Assembly: GCF_001273845.1 (NCBI RefSeq)
Contig: NZ_JHBW01000066.1
Location: 62,001-126,000 of the forward strand
Reading direction: 5' to 3'
Length of the DNA stretch: 64,000 nt
From: Leucobacter musarum subsp. musarum
GTDB lineage: Bacteria > Actinomycetota > Actinomycetes > Actinomycetales > Microbacteriaceae
In this document: in pieces, positions 54,003 to 61,739 of the stretch
Layout of the letters: each line of letters begins with the position of its first letter
Numbering within the stretch: position 1 is the first letter of the stretch
Made by a program: the position numbers and the translations under genes
The notes under the pieces: generated by a model
What the model was told of the DNA's origin: nothing
The model's input: only the letters and a program-made list of their open reading frames with translations
Databases searched by the model: none

Positions 54003-54026
54003 CCGCCTCGGGGATGCCCGAGGCGG
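54003..54026 (-). terminator. Hairpin upstream of the acid sugar kinase gene
   Basis: CCGCCTCGGG (54003-54012) and CCCGAGGCGG (54017-54026) form a perfect 10-bp stem with a GATG loop. It lies just downstream (on the minus strand) of the 14-bp stem at 54058-54091. Confidence 0.6.
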
Positions 54027-54057
54027 AAGCGGCCGGGTGCATTCCCGCGCCTGAGGG

Positions 54058-54091
54058 CCCTGGTGCGGAGCCTGCCCGCTCCGCACCAGGG
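54058..54091 (-). terminator. Strong stem after the MFS gene
   Basis: CCCTGGTGCGGAGC (54058-54071) and GCTCCGCACCAGGG (54078-54091) form a perfect 14-bp stem with a six-base loop, starting nine bases after the MFS stop. No T-run. With the second stem it may attenuate rather than stop read-through into the kinase gene. Confidence 0.75.
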
Positions 54092-54099
54092 GGATCGGG

Positions 54100-55434
54100 C
54101 TACTTGCCCGCGATGATGGCGTCGACTTCAGCGCGTTCGCGCTTGCCCCAGGTCTCCTTGGTGACGAGCGCACCGATGAGGCCGAGCACACCGCAGCCGG
54201 CGTAGACGAGCGCGACGCCGCCCCACCCGAGGGGAATGGCGATGGCCGCGGCGATCATCGGGATGAAGCCTGAGATGGCTGCCGAGAACTGGTAGCCGAT
54301 CGATGCGCCCGAGGTGCGGGTGTTCGCGTTGAAGAGCTCCGAGAACCAGGCGCCCTGGGTGCCGGCGAGCGAATCGTGCACGATCGCCATGCCGAAGACG
54401 TAGACGAAGACGATCAGGTAGGGAATGCCGGTGTTCACGAGCAAGAACATCGGGAACGCGAAGGCGATCAGCGCGAGCGTGCCGAAGATGTAGACCGGAC
54501 GGCGACCGACGCGGTCGGAGAGCGCACCGAAGAGAATCGTCGTGCCGAGGCCGAGTGCGGCGGCGATGATGAGGCCGGTGAGGGCGGTCGCGCGCTCGGT
54601 GATGGGCTGATCGCCGCTCGTCAGGTACGAGAGCATGTAGGTCACGATGACGTAGAAGCCGCCCGATTCGGCGAGGCGCAGTGCAATGACGCGCAGCACG
54701 GTGCGCCAGTCCTTGCGGAACACCTCGATGATCGGGTTCTTCACCGTCTCACCGGCGGCCTTGACCTCTTCGAACTCGGGGGATTCGGAGACCTTGGCGC
54801 GGATGATGAGGCCGGCGATGATGAGTACGGCCGAGAGCAGGAAGGGCAGACGCCAGGCGAGCTCGCTGTCGAGCGTCGACGACCACAGGAAGACGAGGTT
54901 TGCGAGCAGCAGACCGAGCGGCACACCGGCCTGAGGAATGGCGGTGTACTTGCCGCGCTTCTTCCACGGTGCGTGCTCGAACGTCATCAGGATCGCGCCG
55001 CCCCATTCGGCACCGAATGCGATGCCCTGGATGACGCGGATGAGGGTGAGGAGGATCGGAGCGAGGAGGCCGACCTGCGCGTAGGTCGGCAGCACACCGA
55101 TGAGCACCGTCGAGATGCCCATGAGCAGGAGCGCGCCGACGAGCACCGGCTTGCGGCCGATGCGGTCGCCGAGGTAGCCGCCGATGAGGCCGCCGAGGGG
55201 GCGCATGGCGAAGCCGATCCCGAACGTACCGAAGGCCAGCAGCACACCCATGACCGGATCTTCCGAGTGGAAGAAGGCGTCGTTAAAGTAGAGCGCGGCG
55301 GCGGTGCCGTAGGCCAGGAAGTCGTAGTTCTCGATCGTGGTGCCGACGGCACTGCCGATCGCGGTGCGCATCTTGTCGGGCGAACCGTCGCGTGCGCGAT
55401 CGCGCGCTGGCGCGGTGGTCGTGGTGGCGGTCAT
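54100..55434 (-). CDS. MFS transporter, metabolite:H+ symporter (MHS) family
   Basis: 444 residues, 12 helices. GTTIENYDFLAYGTAAALYFNDAFF at helix 1 and GGLIGGYLGDRIGRKPVLVGALLLMG (the DRxGRK loop between helices 2 and 3) are MHS marks. GIAFGAEWGGAILMTFEHAP follows in helix 5. Members carry dicarboxylates, betaines or acid sugars in symport with protons. By linkage it probably imports the four-carbon acid sugar. Located between the GntR and kinase genes. Confidence 0.9.
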   Translation of the reverse strand: MTATTTTAPARDRARDGSPDKMRTAIGSAVGTTIENYDFLAYGTAAALYFNDAFFHSEDPVMGVLLAFGTFGIGFAMRPLGGLIGGYLGDRIGRKPVLVGALLLMGISTVLIGVLPTYAQVGLLAPILLTLIRVIQGIAFGAEWGGAILMTFEHAPWKKRGKYTAIPQAGVPLGLLLANLVFLWSSTLDSELAWRLPFLLSAVLIIAGLIIRAKVSESPEFEEVKAAGETVKNPIIEVFRKDWRTVLRVIALRLAESGGFYVIVTYMLSYLTSGDQPITERATALTGLIIAAALGLGTTILFGALSDRVGRRPVYIFGTLALIAFAFPMFLLVNTGIPYLIVFVYVFGMAIVHDSLAGTQGAWFSELFNANTRTSGASIGYQFSAAISGFIPMIAAAIAIPLGWGGVALVYAGCGVLGLIGALVTKETWGKRERAEVDAIIAGK

Positions 55435-55458
55435 TCGGTATCTCCTTTGATAGTGAGC

Positions 55459-55491
55459 CGGTCGGCTCCTGTGCAGTACAGGCGCCGACCG
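55459..55491 (-). terminator. Nested hairpin between the GntR and MFS genes
   Basis: CGGTCGGC (55459-55466) pairs with GCCGACCG (55484-55491), and inside it CCTGT (55468-55472) pairs with ACAGG (55478-55482) around a five-base loop. It fills the 63-base gap between co-oriented genes and may act as an attenuator. Confidence 0.65.
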
Positions 55492-55497
55492 CTTGAC

Positions 55498-56241
55498 TCA
55501 CGTCAGGGAGGCGCCCTCGTCACGAAGGTTGAAATTGTAGAAATCTGCGATGTGGCGGCGAACGAGCTGTTTAGCCCCGTTCGCGTCACGATCGGTGATG
55601 GCCTGGAGGATGGCCCGGTGCTCCGACCGGACCGTCTTGGCGGTGTGCCGCCAATCTTCGAGCTGTGCGTAGACCTCGACCATCTGGAGGTGGATGGCCG
55701 ATCTCAGCGAGCCCATGAAGTGAGCGGTGAGACGATTGCCCGCGGACTGGGCGATTCTCAGATGGAACAGGGCATCGAGCCGGTTGAATTCGGCCGAGTC
55801 GATGTCGCTGCTGTCCATCTGGTCGAGGATCGCGGCGAGCTCGTCGAGGTCAGCGTCTTCGGCGCGATAGGCGGCCTCCTCCACGCTCCACGACTCGAGA
55901 GTCATGCGGGTCTCGAGAATCTCTTGCCAGCTGAAGTGCGCGAGCGCGATCTCCAGTTTGAGGAGGTTCACCAGGCCACCGCCCGGGGAACCCTCGAGCA
56001 CCGCACCCCCGTCGGCTCCACCGCGGCGGATGTCGACGACCCCGAGCGCCTCGAGTACCCGGAGCGACTCCCGCAGCGACGGCCGAGAGACCCCGAGGGA
56101 GGAGGCCAGCTCCCGCTCGCTGGGGAGCCGGTCTCCTGCCTTCAGTCGCCCGTCGAGAATTCGCTCCTCGATCTGGCCCATGACCTGTTCGTAGGTGCGG
56201 ATGCGCTGAACTGGTTCCCATCCATCGTTCGCGTCGGCCAC
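55498..56241 (-). CDS. GntR family (FadR-type) regulator of the acid-sugar operon
   Basis: 247 residues from the GTG at 56241, with AAGGAG eight bases upstream. The winged helix is RTYEQVMGQIEERILDGRLKAGDRLPSERELASSLGVSRPSLRESLRVLEALGVVDIRRG; the FCD domain follows with NRLDALFHLRIAQSAGN, whose Asp and His can bind a metal. It belongs to the branch that binds TGGTC-N-GACCA-type sites, and two such sites lie upstream of the oxidoreductase gene at 57.7-57.8 kb. It lies between that gene and the MFS gene in the same orientation. Confidence 0.92.
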   Translation of the reverse strand: MADANDGWEPVQRIRTYEQVMGQIEERILDGRLKAGDRLPSERELASSLGVSRPSLRESLRVLEALGVVDIRRGGADGGAVLEGSPGGGLVNLLKLEIALAHFSWQEILETRMTLESWSVEEAAYRAEDADLDELAAILDQMDSSDIDSAEFNRLDALFHLRIAQSAGNRLTAHFMGSLRSAIHLQMVEVYAQLEDWRHTAKTVRSEHRAILQAITDRDANGAKQLVRRHIADFYNFNLRDEGASLT

Positions 56242-56262
56242 GCAGGGACTCCTTCGATTTCT

Positions 56263-56282
56263 GGTTGCCGAAAGTGGCAACC
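56263..56282 (-). promoter_or_regulatory. Inverted repeat between oxidoreductase and GntR genes
   Basis: GGTTGCC (56263-56269) and GGCAACC (56276-56282) are perfect arms separated by six bases. It is either a weak terminator of the upstream gene or an operator for the GntR gene. Confidence 0.45.
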
Positions 56283-56319
56283 GTTCGCGAATCCATCGTA
56301 GTCAACGCTCGGATCGCGA

Positions 56320-57690
56320 CTAGTTCGCAGCGGTGTTCAGTGCGGCGTGCTCGGCGCGGAACTCGGTTTCGAGCTGGCGACGGATCTTCACCGCGAACTG
56401 CGATTCGTCGAGTTCGACGTCGTTCCACGACACGATCGCGTCCTTCGGGACGTCGCGAATGAGCTTCGCACCGTGCGCGAGGCCGAGGGGCAGCGCGTGG
56501 TGCTTTAGCGACTTCGACGCGGGAGCGAGCTTGCCGAAGACGGTGTAACCGCCCTCGCCGTCGAGCGTTTCGCCCGCGCGCAGATCCCTCTTCGCCGTCG
56601 TGACCACGTCGCCGCGGAAGCCGGTCGGTGCGCCGGTGGCCTCGCCGCGAGTCACCGCAGCGGCGATCGAGACGCCGAGCTCCAGTCCGATCATGTGGTA
56701 CGGGCGGTAGAGCGAGCCGTAGCGGCCGGTGGCATCCGTGTGCACGCCGTACTCGGCGAAGCACTGCACGGCGTAATCGGTGACCGCTTCGAAGGTGACG
56801 TAGACGCCCCAACGCAGGTTGTCGGGCACCTCGGTGCCGTCGCGGTACATGCTCGATGCGATTTCGACCGTGCCGCGGCGGCTCAGCGAGCCTCCAAGTG
56901 CCTGCTCGCGGAAGACCGTGGGCAGATCATCCTTGCTGGCAGCAGGGAAGAGGAGGCCCTCTTCCTGCGGCAGCAGACCGGTGCCGTTGGCGACAGCGGC
57001 CATCTCGATCGCCGACTTCGTGCCGTCGAGGAACGAATTGAACATCTTCGGGTTGTAGTCGCCCGACGCGAGCTGCTCGTCGGTGAAGCCGTAGTAGTCC
57101 CACACCGTGTCGGGGGTCGAGTAGTTGTACTCGGGGAGGTACTTGGTGCCCTTGCCGGCGGCAACGACGTCGAAGCCCACCATGCGGCACCAGTCGACGA
57201 GCTCGCAGATCAGGGCGGGCTGGTCGCCGTACGCCATCGAGTAGATGACGCCCTTCTCCTGCGCGCGGCGCTGCAGGATCGGCCCCACCATGCAGTCGGC
57301 CTCCACGTTGACCATGACGACGTGCTTGCCGTGGTCGATCGCGGTGACGGCGTGGTAGGTGCCGACGAGCGGGTTGCCGGTGATCTCGAGGATGACCTCG
57401 ACGGCGGGGTGGGTGATGAGTGCCGTCGAATCGTCGATGACGGCGGTGCCGCCGGTGCGCACGGCCTCGTCGAGTGACGCTGCGGCGTAGCGTTCAGCGG
57501 GCCAGCCGGTGCGATCGAGCGCTGCCTTCGCCTTGGGGACGTTGATGTCGGCGACGCCGACCACGTGGATCGTGGGGGAGCCCACGGCCTGCGTGAGGAA
57601 CATGGATGCGAACTTGCCGGCACCGATCACGCCGACCCGAACGGGTCCGGATGCAGCGGTGCGCTGCTGCATGAGGCTGAAGAGATTCAT
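56320..57690 (-). CDS. NAD(P)-dependent oxidoreductase with C-terminal SAF-like domain
   Basis: 456 residues from the ATG at 57690, with AAGGAG upstream. RVGVIGAGKFASMFLTQAVG is a Rossmann NAD(P) motif of the homoserine-dehydrogenase/Gfo-like type. The central region reads VNVEADCMVGPILQRRAQEKGVIYSMAYGDQPALICELVDW. The C-terminal part (GDVVTTAKRDLRAGETLDGEGGYTVFG) looks like an SAF domain. The exact reaction is unknown; oxidation of a hydroxyl acid before phosphorylation by the DUF1537 kinase is the pathway-based guess. It is the first gene of the operon and has two GntR-type operators upstream. Confidence 0.85.
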   Translation of the reverse strand: MNLFSLMQQRTAASGPVRVGVIGAGKFASMFLTQAVGSPTIHVVGVADINVPKAKAALDRTGWPAERYAAASLDEAVRTGGTAVIDDSTALITHPAVEVILEITGNPLVGTYHAVTAIDHGKHVVMVNVEADCMVGPILQRRAQEKGVIYSMAYGDQPALICELVDWCRMVGFDVVAAGKGTKYLPEYNYSTPDTVWDYYGFTDEQLASGDYNPKMFNSFLDGTKSAIEMAAVANGTGLLPQEEGLLFPAASKDDLPTVFREQALGGSLSRRGTVEIASSMYRDGTEVPDNLRWGVYVTFEAVTDYAVQCFAEYGVHTDATGRYGSLYRPYHMIGLELGVSIAAAVTRGEATGAPTGFRGDVVTTAKRDLRAGETLDGEGGYTVFGKLAPASKSLKHHALPLGLAHGAKLIRDVPKDAIVSWNDVELDESQFAVKIRRQLETEFRAEHAALNTAAN

Positions 57691-57767
57691 CGTCGGACTC
57701 CTTACCGTCGCCGAAGCGAAATGCTGTTCGATGAGGCGGGAAAGTCGTCTCGATCGCTCGTTGGTCA

Positions 57768-57780
57768 ATGGTCAAACCAT
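57768..57780. promoter_or_regulatory. GntR-type operator, proximal
   Basis: ATGGT-CAA-ACCAT is a 13-bp inverted repeat, 78 bases upstream of the oxidoreductase ATG on the minus strand. It is a variant of the TGGT...ACCA pattern of FadR-type regulators. Confidence 0.55.
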
Positions 57781-57797
57781 CGATCACTGATGCTAGG

Positions 57798-57814
57798 TGA
57801 TGGTCTGACCATCA
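57798..57814. promoter_or_regulatory. GntR-type operator, distal
   Basis: TGATGGTCTGACCATCA is a perfect 17-bp palindrome with a TGGTC-T-GACCA core, the canonical FadR-family site. Its centre lies 32 bases from the centre of the proximal site, about three helical turns. The 353-base gap 57691-58043 holds these two sites and the terminator at 57993; I see nothing else in it. Confidence 0.75.
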
Positions 57815-57992
57815 GCAAGGTGTCGGGAGTGTTGCGAACACGTTTCCGGCAGAAAGACGCGGATCTCTCGCAAATATTGTCTGGGGGCGTGCGAGGCGAA
57901 CGGATCCTGCCAATGTGCGAACATATGTCGTCGCCGGGGTGGGGTGGGGCTTCCGAAGTTCCGCATAGGGGGGTCTGTGCGCACACGAGAAT

Positions 57993-58026
57993 GGGCCCGG
58001 GGCACCTGACTGGGTGCTCCGGGCCC
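57993..58026 (-). terminator. Terminator of the amine oxidase gene
   Basis: GGGCCCGGGGCACC (57993-58006) pairs with GGTGCTCCGGGCCC (58013-58026) over a six-base loop, 14 bp with one G-U. It starts 18 bases beyond the amine oxidase stop. Confidence 0.7.
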
Positions 58027-58043
58027 GGAGGGTCTGTGTCGAA

Positions 58044-59273
58044 CTATTCGGCCAGAACGACGCTCAATGCTGTGGCGGCGCGATACCCCGACGCGACCGC
58101 GCCCGAGAGCGATTGCGCGAGGCCGGTGTGCTCGCCGGCGATGGCGACGCGGCCGGCGGCTCGTTCGAAGACACGTGCATCGGATTCGCTCCAGTCCAGG
58201 CCGGGCGCGGTGTACGAGCCCTGCGTCCACGGGTCGTCGGCCCAGGTGGTCAAGAGCACTTCTCCGTCGATCTCGAGCTCGGGGCGCATGGTGCGAAGTG
58301 CCGCGGTCCACCCCTGCGGCCCGCGATCGACAGCGAGCGCGTCGAGCGCGAATGGGCCGCCCGCGAACGACGAGAGCGCGTTGATACGATGCTCGCCGTC
58401 TTGTGAGAGGGATCGCCAGGACCACCAGGTGTGATCGGGGTTCTGGAGCGCGATGTCGTCATCGACGCGTGACAACGGCACCCCGAGTTTCGCGGCCACG
58501 CCCATGAATCGATGGTCGAGCGCTGTCTGCTGGTCTGTGGGGAGCGCGAAGCCGAGATCGAGCGAGCGGAGCACAGGGAGTGGAACGGCGATGACCGCGG
58601 CGTCGCCGTCCAGGCGGGACCCGTCGGCGAGGTGCACCTGCACTCCCGACGCCGACTGCTCCACACCCGTAATGGGATGCTCGCGGCGCACGCGGTCTCC
58701 GAGTCGACGCGCAAGTTCGATCGCCAGCGATTGATTGCCGCCGACCAAGCGACCCCCATCCTCGATGTAGCCATCGACCGTCGACGACTCGTGCAGCAGC
58801 ACGGCTTCGGCGCTCACGCGCGATGGATCGGCTGCGGCAGAGGTCGTCATTCGGCGATAGACCGGATCGAGCCGATACTCGTTCCCGAGGGCTTCAGCGA
58901 ATGCGCGCTCCAGCGATACCCGCTCCTCTCCATCGGCGAGCATGCGCTGCAGGGTGGCGGTGACGCGCGCGGTGGTGTCGCCGAGCTCGGCGAAGTTGAT
59001 GATGCGGCCGTTGACGGTGCGTCGGCCGTAGCGCACGTTGTGCGAGAGGATCGGAACCCCGACTTCTGCGGCCAAACGTCTGATGGGAAACTCGGTCGGA
59101 AAGATGTACTCGCCGCCGCGTTCGGTGATCTCCCCGTTGCCGAGTCGCTCGGACCAGGTGCGGCCTCCGACCCGGTCGCGTGCCTCGAGCACCGTGCATC
59201 GGTGCCCCGACTTCTCGAGTTCCCAGGCCGTGGTGAGGCCGGCCAGGCCGGCTCCGATGACAACGACGTGCAT
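58044..59273 (-). CDS. Flavin monoamine oxidase family protein
   Basis: 409 residues. The FAD-binding signature VVVIGAGLAGLTTAWELEKSGHRCTVLEARDRVGGRTW opens the protein; a further FAD segment near the C-terminus is RVAIAGEHTGLAQSLSGAVASGYRAA. The ERGGEYIFP segment is the usual second conserved block. Members oxidise mono-, di- or polyamines to aldehydes, releasing ammonia and hydrogen peroxide. It carries the same promoter/operator module as the XRE-cupin regulator gene, linking it to amine-responsive control. GGAGG precedes the ATG. Confidence 0.92.
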   Translation of the reverse strand: MHVVVIGAGLAGLTTAWELEKSGHRCTVLEARDRVGGRTWSERLGNGEITERGGEYIFPTEFPIRRLAAEVGVPILSHNVRYGRRTVNGRIINFAELGDTTARVTATLQRMLADGEERVSLERAFAEALGNEYRLDPVYRRMTTSAAADPSRVSAEAVLLHESSTVDGYIEDGGRLVGGNQSLAIELARRLGDRVRREHPITGVEQSASGVQVHLADGSRLDGDAAVIAVPLPVLRSLDLGFALPTDQQTALDHRFMGVAAKLGVPLSRVDDDIALQNPDHTWWSWRSLSQDGEHRINALSSFAGGPFALDALAVDRGPQGWTAALRTMRPELEIDGEVLLTTWADDPWTQGSYTAPGLDWSESDARVFERAAGRVAIAGEHTGLAQSLSGAVASGYRAATALSVVLAE

Positions 59274-59305
59274 GTCGATTCCTCCTTGAATCGTGGCGCA
59301 TTTCG

Positions 59306-59347
59306 CTGAACGCTCTGTTCAGTGATGTGCGGCTCACTGTACAGTCG
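59306..59347 (-). promoter_or_regulatory. Promoter/operator module B of the amine oxidase gene
   Basis: On the minus strand: CGACTGTACAGTGA (59334-59347), eight bases, TCACTGAAC, five bases, GTTCAG (ending at 59306). The -10 TACAGT (59336-59341) is inside the palindrome ACTGTACAGT, with TTGCGG as -35 (59359-59364) at 17-base spacing. The downstream inverted repeat CTGAAC-N5-GTTCAG would block transcription. Identical in layout to module A at 61022-61063. Confidence 0.8.
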
Positions 59348-59368
59348 GCGTTCCGCATCCGCAATGAC

Positions 59369-59411
59369 GAACGCCCGCGGGGCCACCGGATCGGCGGCTC
59401 CGCGGGCGTTC
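59369..59411 (-). terminator. Terminator of the MHS transporter gene
   Basis: GAACGCCCGCGG (59369-59380) and CCGCGGGCGTTC (59400-59411) form a perfect 12-bp stem. It lies 24 bases after the transporter stop and just upstream of the amine oxidase promoter, so it insulates that promoter. Confidence 0.7.
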
Positions 59412-59434
59412 TCGCGCGCAGGGGTGCGGTGAGG

Positions 59435-60838
59435 TCAGGCCTCGATATCGACGCCCTTGGTCTCGCGAGTGAGCAGCAGCGACACGAACGTCACCAGCGC
59501 TGCCGCCGAGAGGTAGATGCCGACGAGCAGCGGGCTTCCGTCTGCGAGCCCCCACAGCCACACGGCCACGATGGGCGCGAGGGCGGCGCCGAGAATCGAC
59601 GACACGTTGTAGGCGACGGCCGAGCCGGTGTAGCGCACGTTGGTCGGGAACATCTCGGGCAGGAACGCGCCCATCGGCCCGAACGTGAGCCCCATGAGGG
59701 TGAAGCCGAGTGCCAGGAAGAACATGACGAGCGGGGTGCTGCCGCCGCCGAGCAGCGGCACGAACGTGAACCCGAACACCACGATCGCGGCGGTGACCAC
59801 GAGCAGCGTCTTGCGTCGACCGAAGCGATCGGCGAAGGGGCCGGAGACCAGCGTGAAGATGCCGAAGAAGATCACGCCGAAGACGAGCATCAGGATGAAC
59901 TCGTTGTAGGTGTAGCCGAGACCCGGCACGTAGTTCGCAGCGTCGAAGGGCGTCCCGGCTGCCTCGGCCGCTTTCTGGGCGGCTTCGGCACCTGGACGGG
60001 TGCCGTAGGTCAGGGTGAACGACGTCATGAGGTAGAACAGCACGTAGGTCGCGAGCATCGCAAAGGTGCCGAGGATCAGGCCCTTCCAATGGAAGCGGAA
60101 GGCGGTGGCGATCGGCATGCGCTTGACCTCGCCGGTCTGCTTCGCCTGCTCGAACGCCTTCGACTCGACGAGCTTCAGGCGCACCCAGAGGCCCACGATC
60201 ACCATGACCGCAGAGAACAGGAACGGGATCCGCCAGCCCCACTCGAGGAACGCGGCCGAGGGCTGGCCGGGGTTCGCCGGGTCAGCGAGCAGGTGATTGA
60301 TCACGAAGAACAGCATGTTCGCGATGATGAAGCCGATGGGGGCACCGAGCTGCGGGAAGGTGCCGTACCAGGCACGCTTGCCTTCAGGAGCGTTCTCGGT
60401 CGCCACGAGGGCGGCACCCGACCACTCGCCGCCCAGGGCGAACCCCTGTGCGAGACGCATGATCAGCAGCAGGGCTGCGGCCCAGGCCCCGACCTGCGCG
60501 TGGGTGGGGAGGATGCCGATGGCGAAGGTCGCGATGCCCATGGTGATGAGCGAGGCGACCAAGGTTGTCTTGCGGCCGAGTCGGTCGCCGAGGTGCCCGA
60601 AGAAGATGGCTCCGACGGGGCGCGCGAGCATGGCGGCGCCGAAGGTCGCGAACGAGGCGAGCAGTGCCGTCGTCTCGTTGCCGGTCGGGAAGAAGAGGTG
60701 CGGAAACACAAGTACGGCGGCGGTCGCGTAGACGTAGAAGTCGTAGAACTCGATCGTCGTGCCGACGAGGCTCGCGAGGATGACGCGCGCCGGAGTATTG
60801 CGCGGCTGCGTCGGGGCGGAAGAAGTGGTGGCTGACAC
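59435..60838 (-). CDS. MFS transporter, MHS family
   Basis: 467 residues from the GTG at 60838; the frame stays open further upstream without coding character. GTTIEFYDFYVYATAAVLVFPHLFF and GHLGDRLGRKTTLVASLITMG are MHS marks, then FALGGEWSGAALVATENAP. An inserted loop (about residues 285-315, rich in Ala/Glu/Lys) lies between helices 7 and 8. It differs from the MHS gene at 54 kb. It lies between the amine oxidase and the XRE-cupin gene, so it probably imports an amine or its breakdown product. Confidence 0.9.
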   Translation of the reverse strand: MSATTSSAPTQPRNTPARVILASLVGTTIEFYDFYVYATAAVLVFPHLFFPTGNETTALLASFATFGAAMLARPVGAIFFGHLGDRLGRKTTLVASLITMGIATFAIGILPTHAQVGAWAAALLLIMRLAQGFALGGEWSGAALVATENAPEGKRAWYGTFPQLGAPIGFIIANMLFFVINHLLADPANPGQPSAAFLEWGWRIPFLFSAVMVIVGLWVRLKLVESKAFEQAKQTGEVKRMPIATAFRFHWKGLILGTFAMLATYVLFYLMTSFTLTYGTRPGAEAAQKAAEAAGTPFDAANYVPGLGYTYNEFILMLVFGVIFFGIFTLVSGPFADRFGRRKTLLVVTAAIVVFGFTFVPLLGGGSTPLVMFFLALGFTLMGLTFGPMGAFLPEMFPTNVRYTGSAVAYNVSSILGAALAPIVAVWLWGLADGSPLLVGIYLSAAALVTFVSLLLTRETKGVDIEA

Positions 60839-61004
60839 GGTATGGCTTTCAGAGCGATTGCGTAAGTGCGTGCAGCTCAGTCCCGGATCAGGCTCAGTGC
60901 GCGACGTCGGGCGTGTGTGCTTGTGGCAGACCACGCCATGATACGCGCGATTCACGTCGAATTCACATCTGAGAGTGCGATCGCATCACGTTTGCATCAC
61001 GTGC

Positions 61005-61063
61005 TTGCAGGAGTGGAGTCGCGACTGTACAGTGATGCGAAAGTCACTGAACATTATGTTCAG
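61005..61063 (+). promoter_or_regulatory. Promoter/operator module A of the XRE-cupin regulator
   Basis: TTGCAG (61005-61010) and TACAGT (61028-61033) with 17-base spacing form the promoter. ACTGTACAGT is a palindrome over the -10. After eight bases, ACTGAACAT-T-ATGTTCAGT (61046-61064) is a second perfect operator. A 9-base direct repeat, GCATCACGT, lies upstream at 60983-60991 and 60994-61002. Matches module B in sequence and spacing. Confidence 0.8.
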
Positions 61064-61103
61064 TATCCGCGACGATGCGGTGCAGCGGTTCGAGGAGGAA
61101 CCC

Positions 61104-61682
61104 ATGACGTCAGATCACGCGCTCGAACTCGGCAAGCGAGTTGCCGCGCTTCGAGAGGTTCGAGGCATGAGCCTCCGCTCGCTCGCCGCAGCCGCCGGAG
61201 TGAGCTCCAGCTTCCTCAGCCAGCTCGAGAATGCGCGCACCAATGCCAGCGTCGCATCGCTGCGCAAGATCGCGGTGGCGCTCGGCGTCTCGCCCGCCCA
61301 GCTGCTCGACGACAAGCTCGTGCACACCCGCGGGGTGCTGCGCGCGGCGGATCGCCCGACCTATCCGCTCGAGGGCGCCGACAAGTTCGTGGTTTCGCTG
61401 CCGCCGCTGCGCAACCTCGAAATCTACGCCGGCCGCTTCGAACCCGGGAGCTCCACGGGCGCCGACCCCTACACCCACGGCCAATCGCAGGAGTTCCTGC
61501 TCGTGACGTCGGGCGAAGTGGAGCTCGAACTCGGAGACGAACGGTACACCCTGCGCGAAGACGACTCGATCGAGTTTCTGAGTTCGGTGCCGCACCGCGT
61601 CGCCAACGTCTCGGAGACCCCGGCGAAGGTGATCTGGATCAACAGCCCGCCGACCCCCGTCGAGGACGCACACGGCGACTGA
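61104..61682 (+). CDS. XRE family regulator with cupin domain (PuuR-like)
   Basis: 192 residues from the ATG at 61104, with GAGGAGG five bases upstream. HTH: VAALREVRGMSLRSLAAAAGVSSSFLSQLENARTNASVASLRKIAVALGV (about 12-62). Cupin: EFLLVTSGEVELELGDERYTLREDDSIEFLSSVPHRVANV (about 130-175). This architecture is that of the putrescine regulator PuuR and relatives. It probably represses its own promoter and the amine oxidase through the shared operator. The PotD-like gene starts 57 bases after its stop. Confidence 0.92.
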   Translation: MTSDHALELGKRVAALREVRGMSLRSLAAAAGVSSSFLSQLENARTNASVASLRKIAVALGVSPAQLLDDKLVHTRGVLRAADRPTYPLEGADKFVVSLPPLRNLEIYAGRFEPGSSTGADPYTHGQSQEFLLVTSGEVELELGDERYTLREDDSIEFLSSVPHRVANVSETPAKVIWINSPPTPVEDAHGD

Positions 61683-61739
61683 CGCACGACCGCACCACCC
61701 CTGCTGCACCGACATGACCATCAATGGAGAGGCCACATC

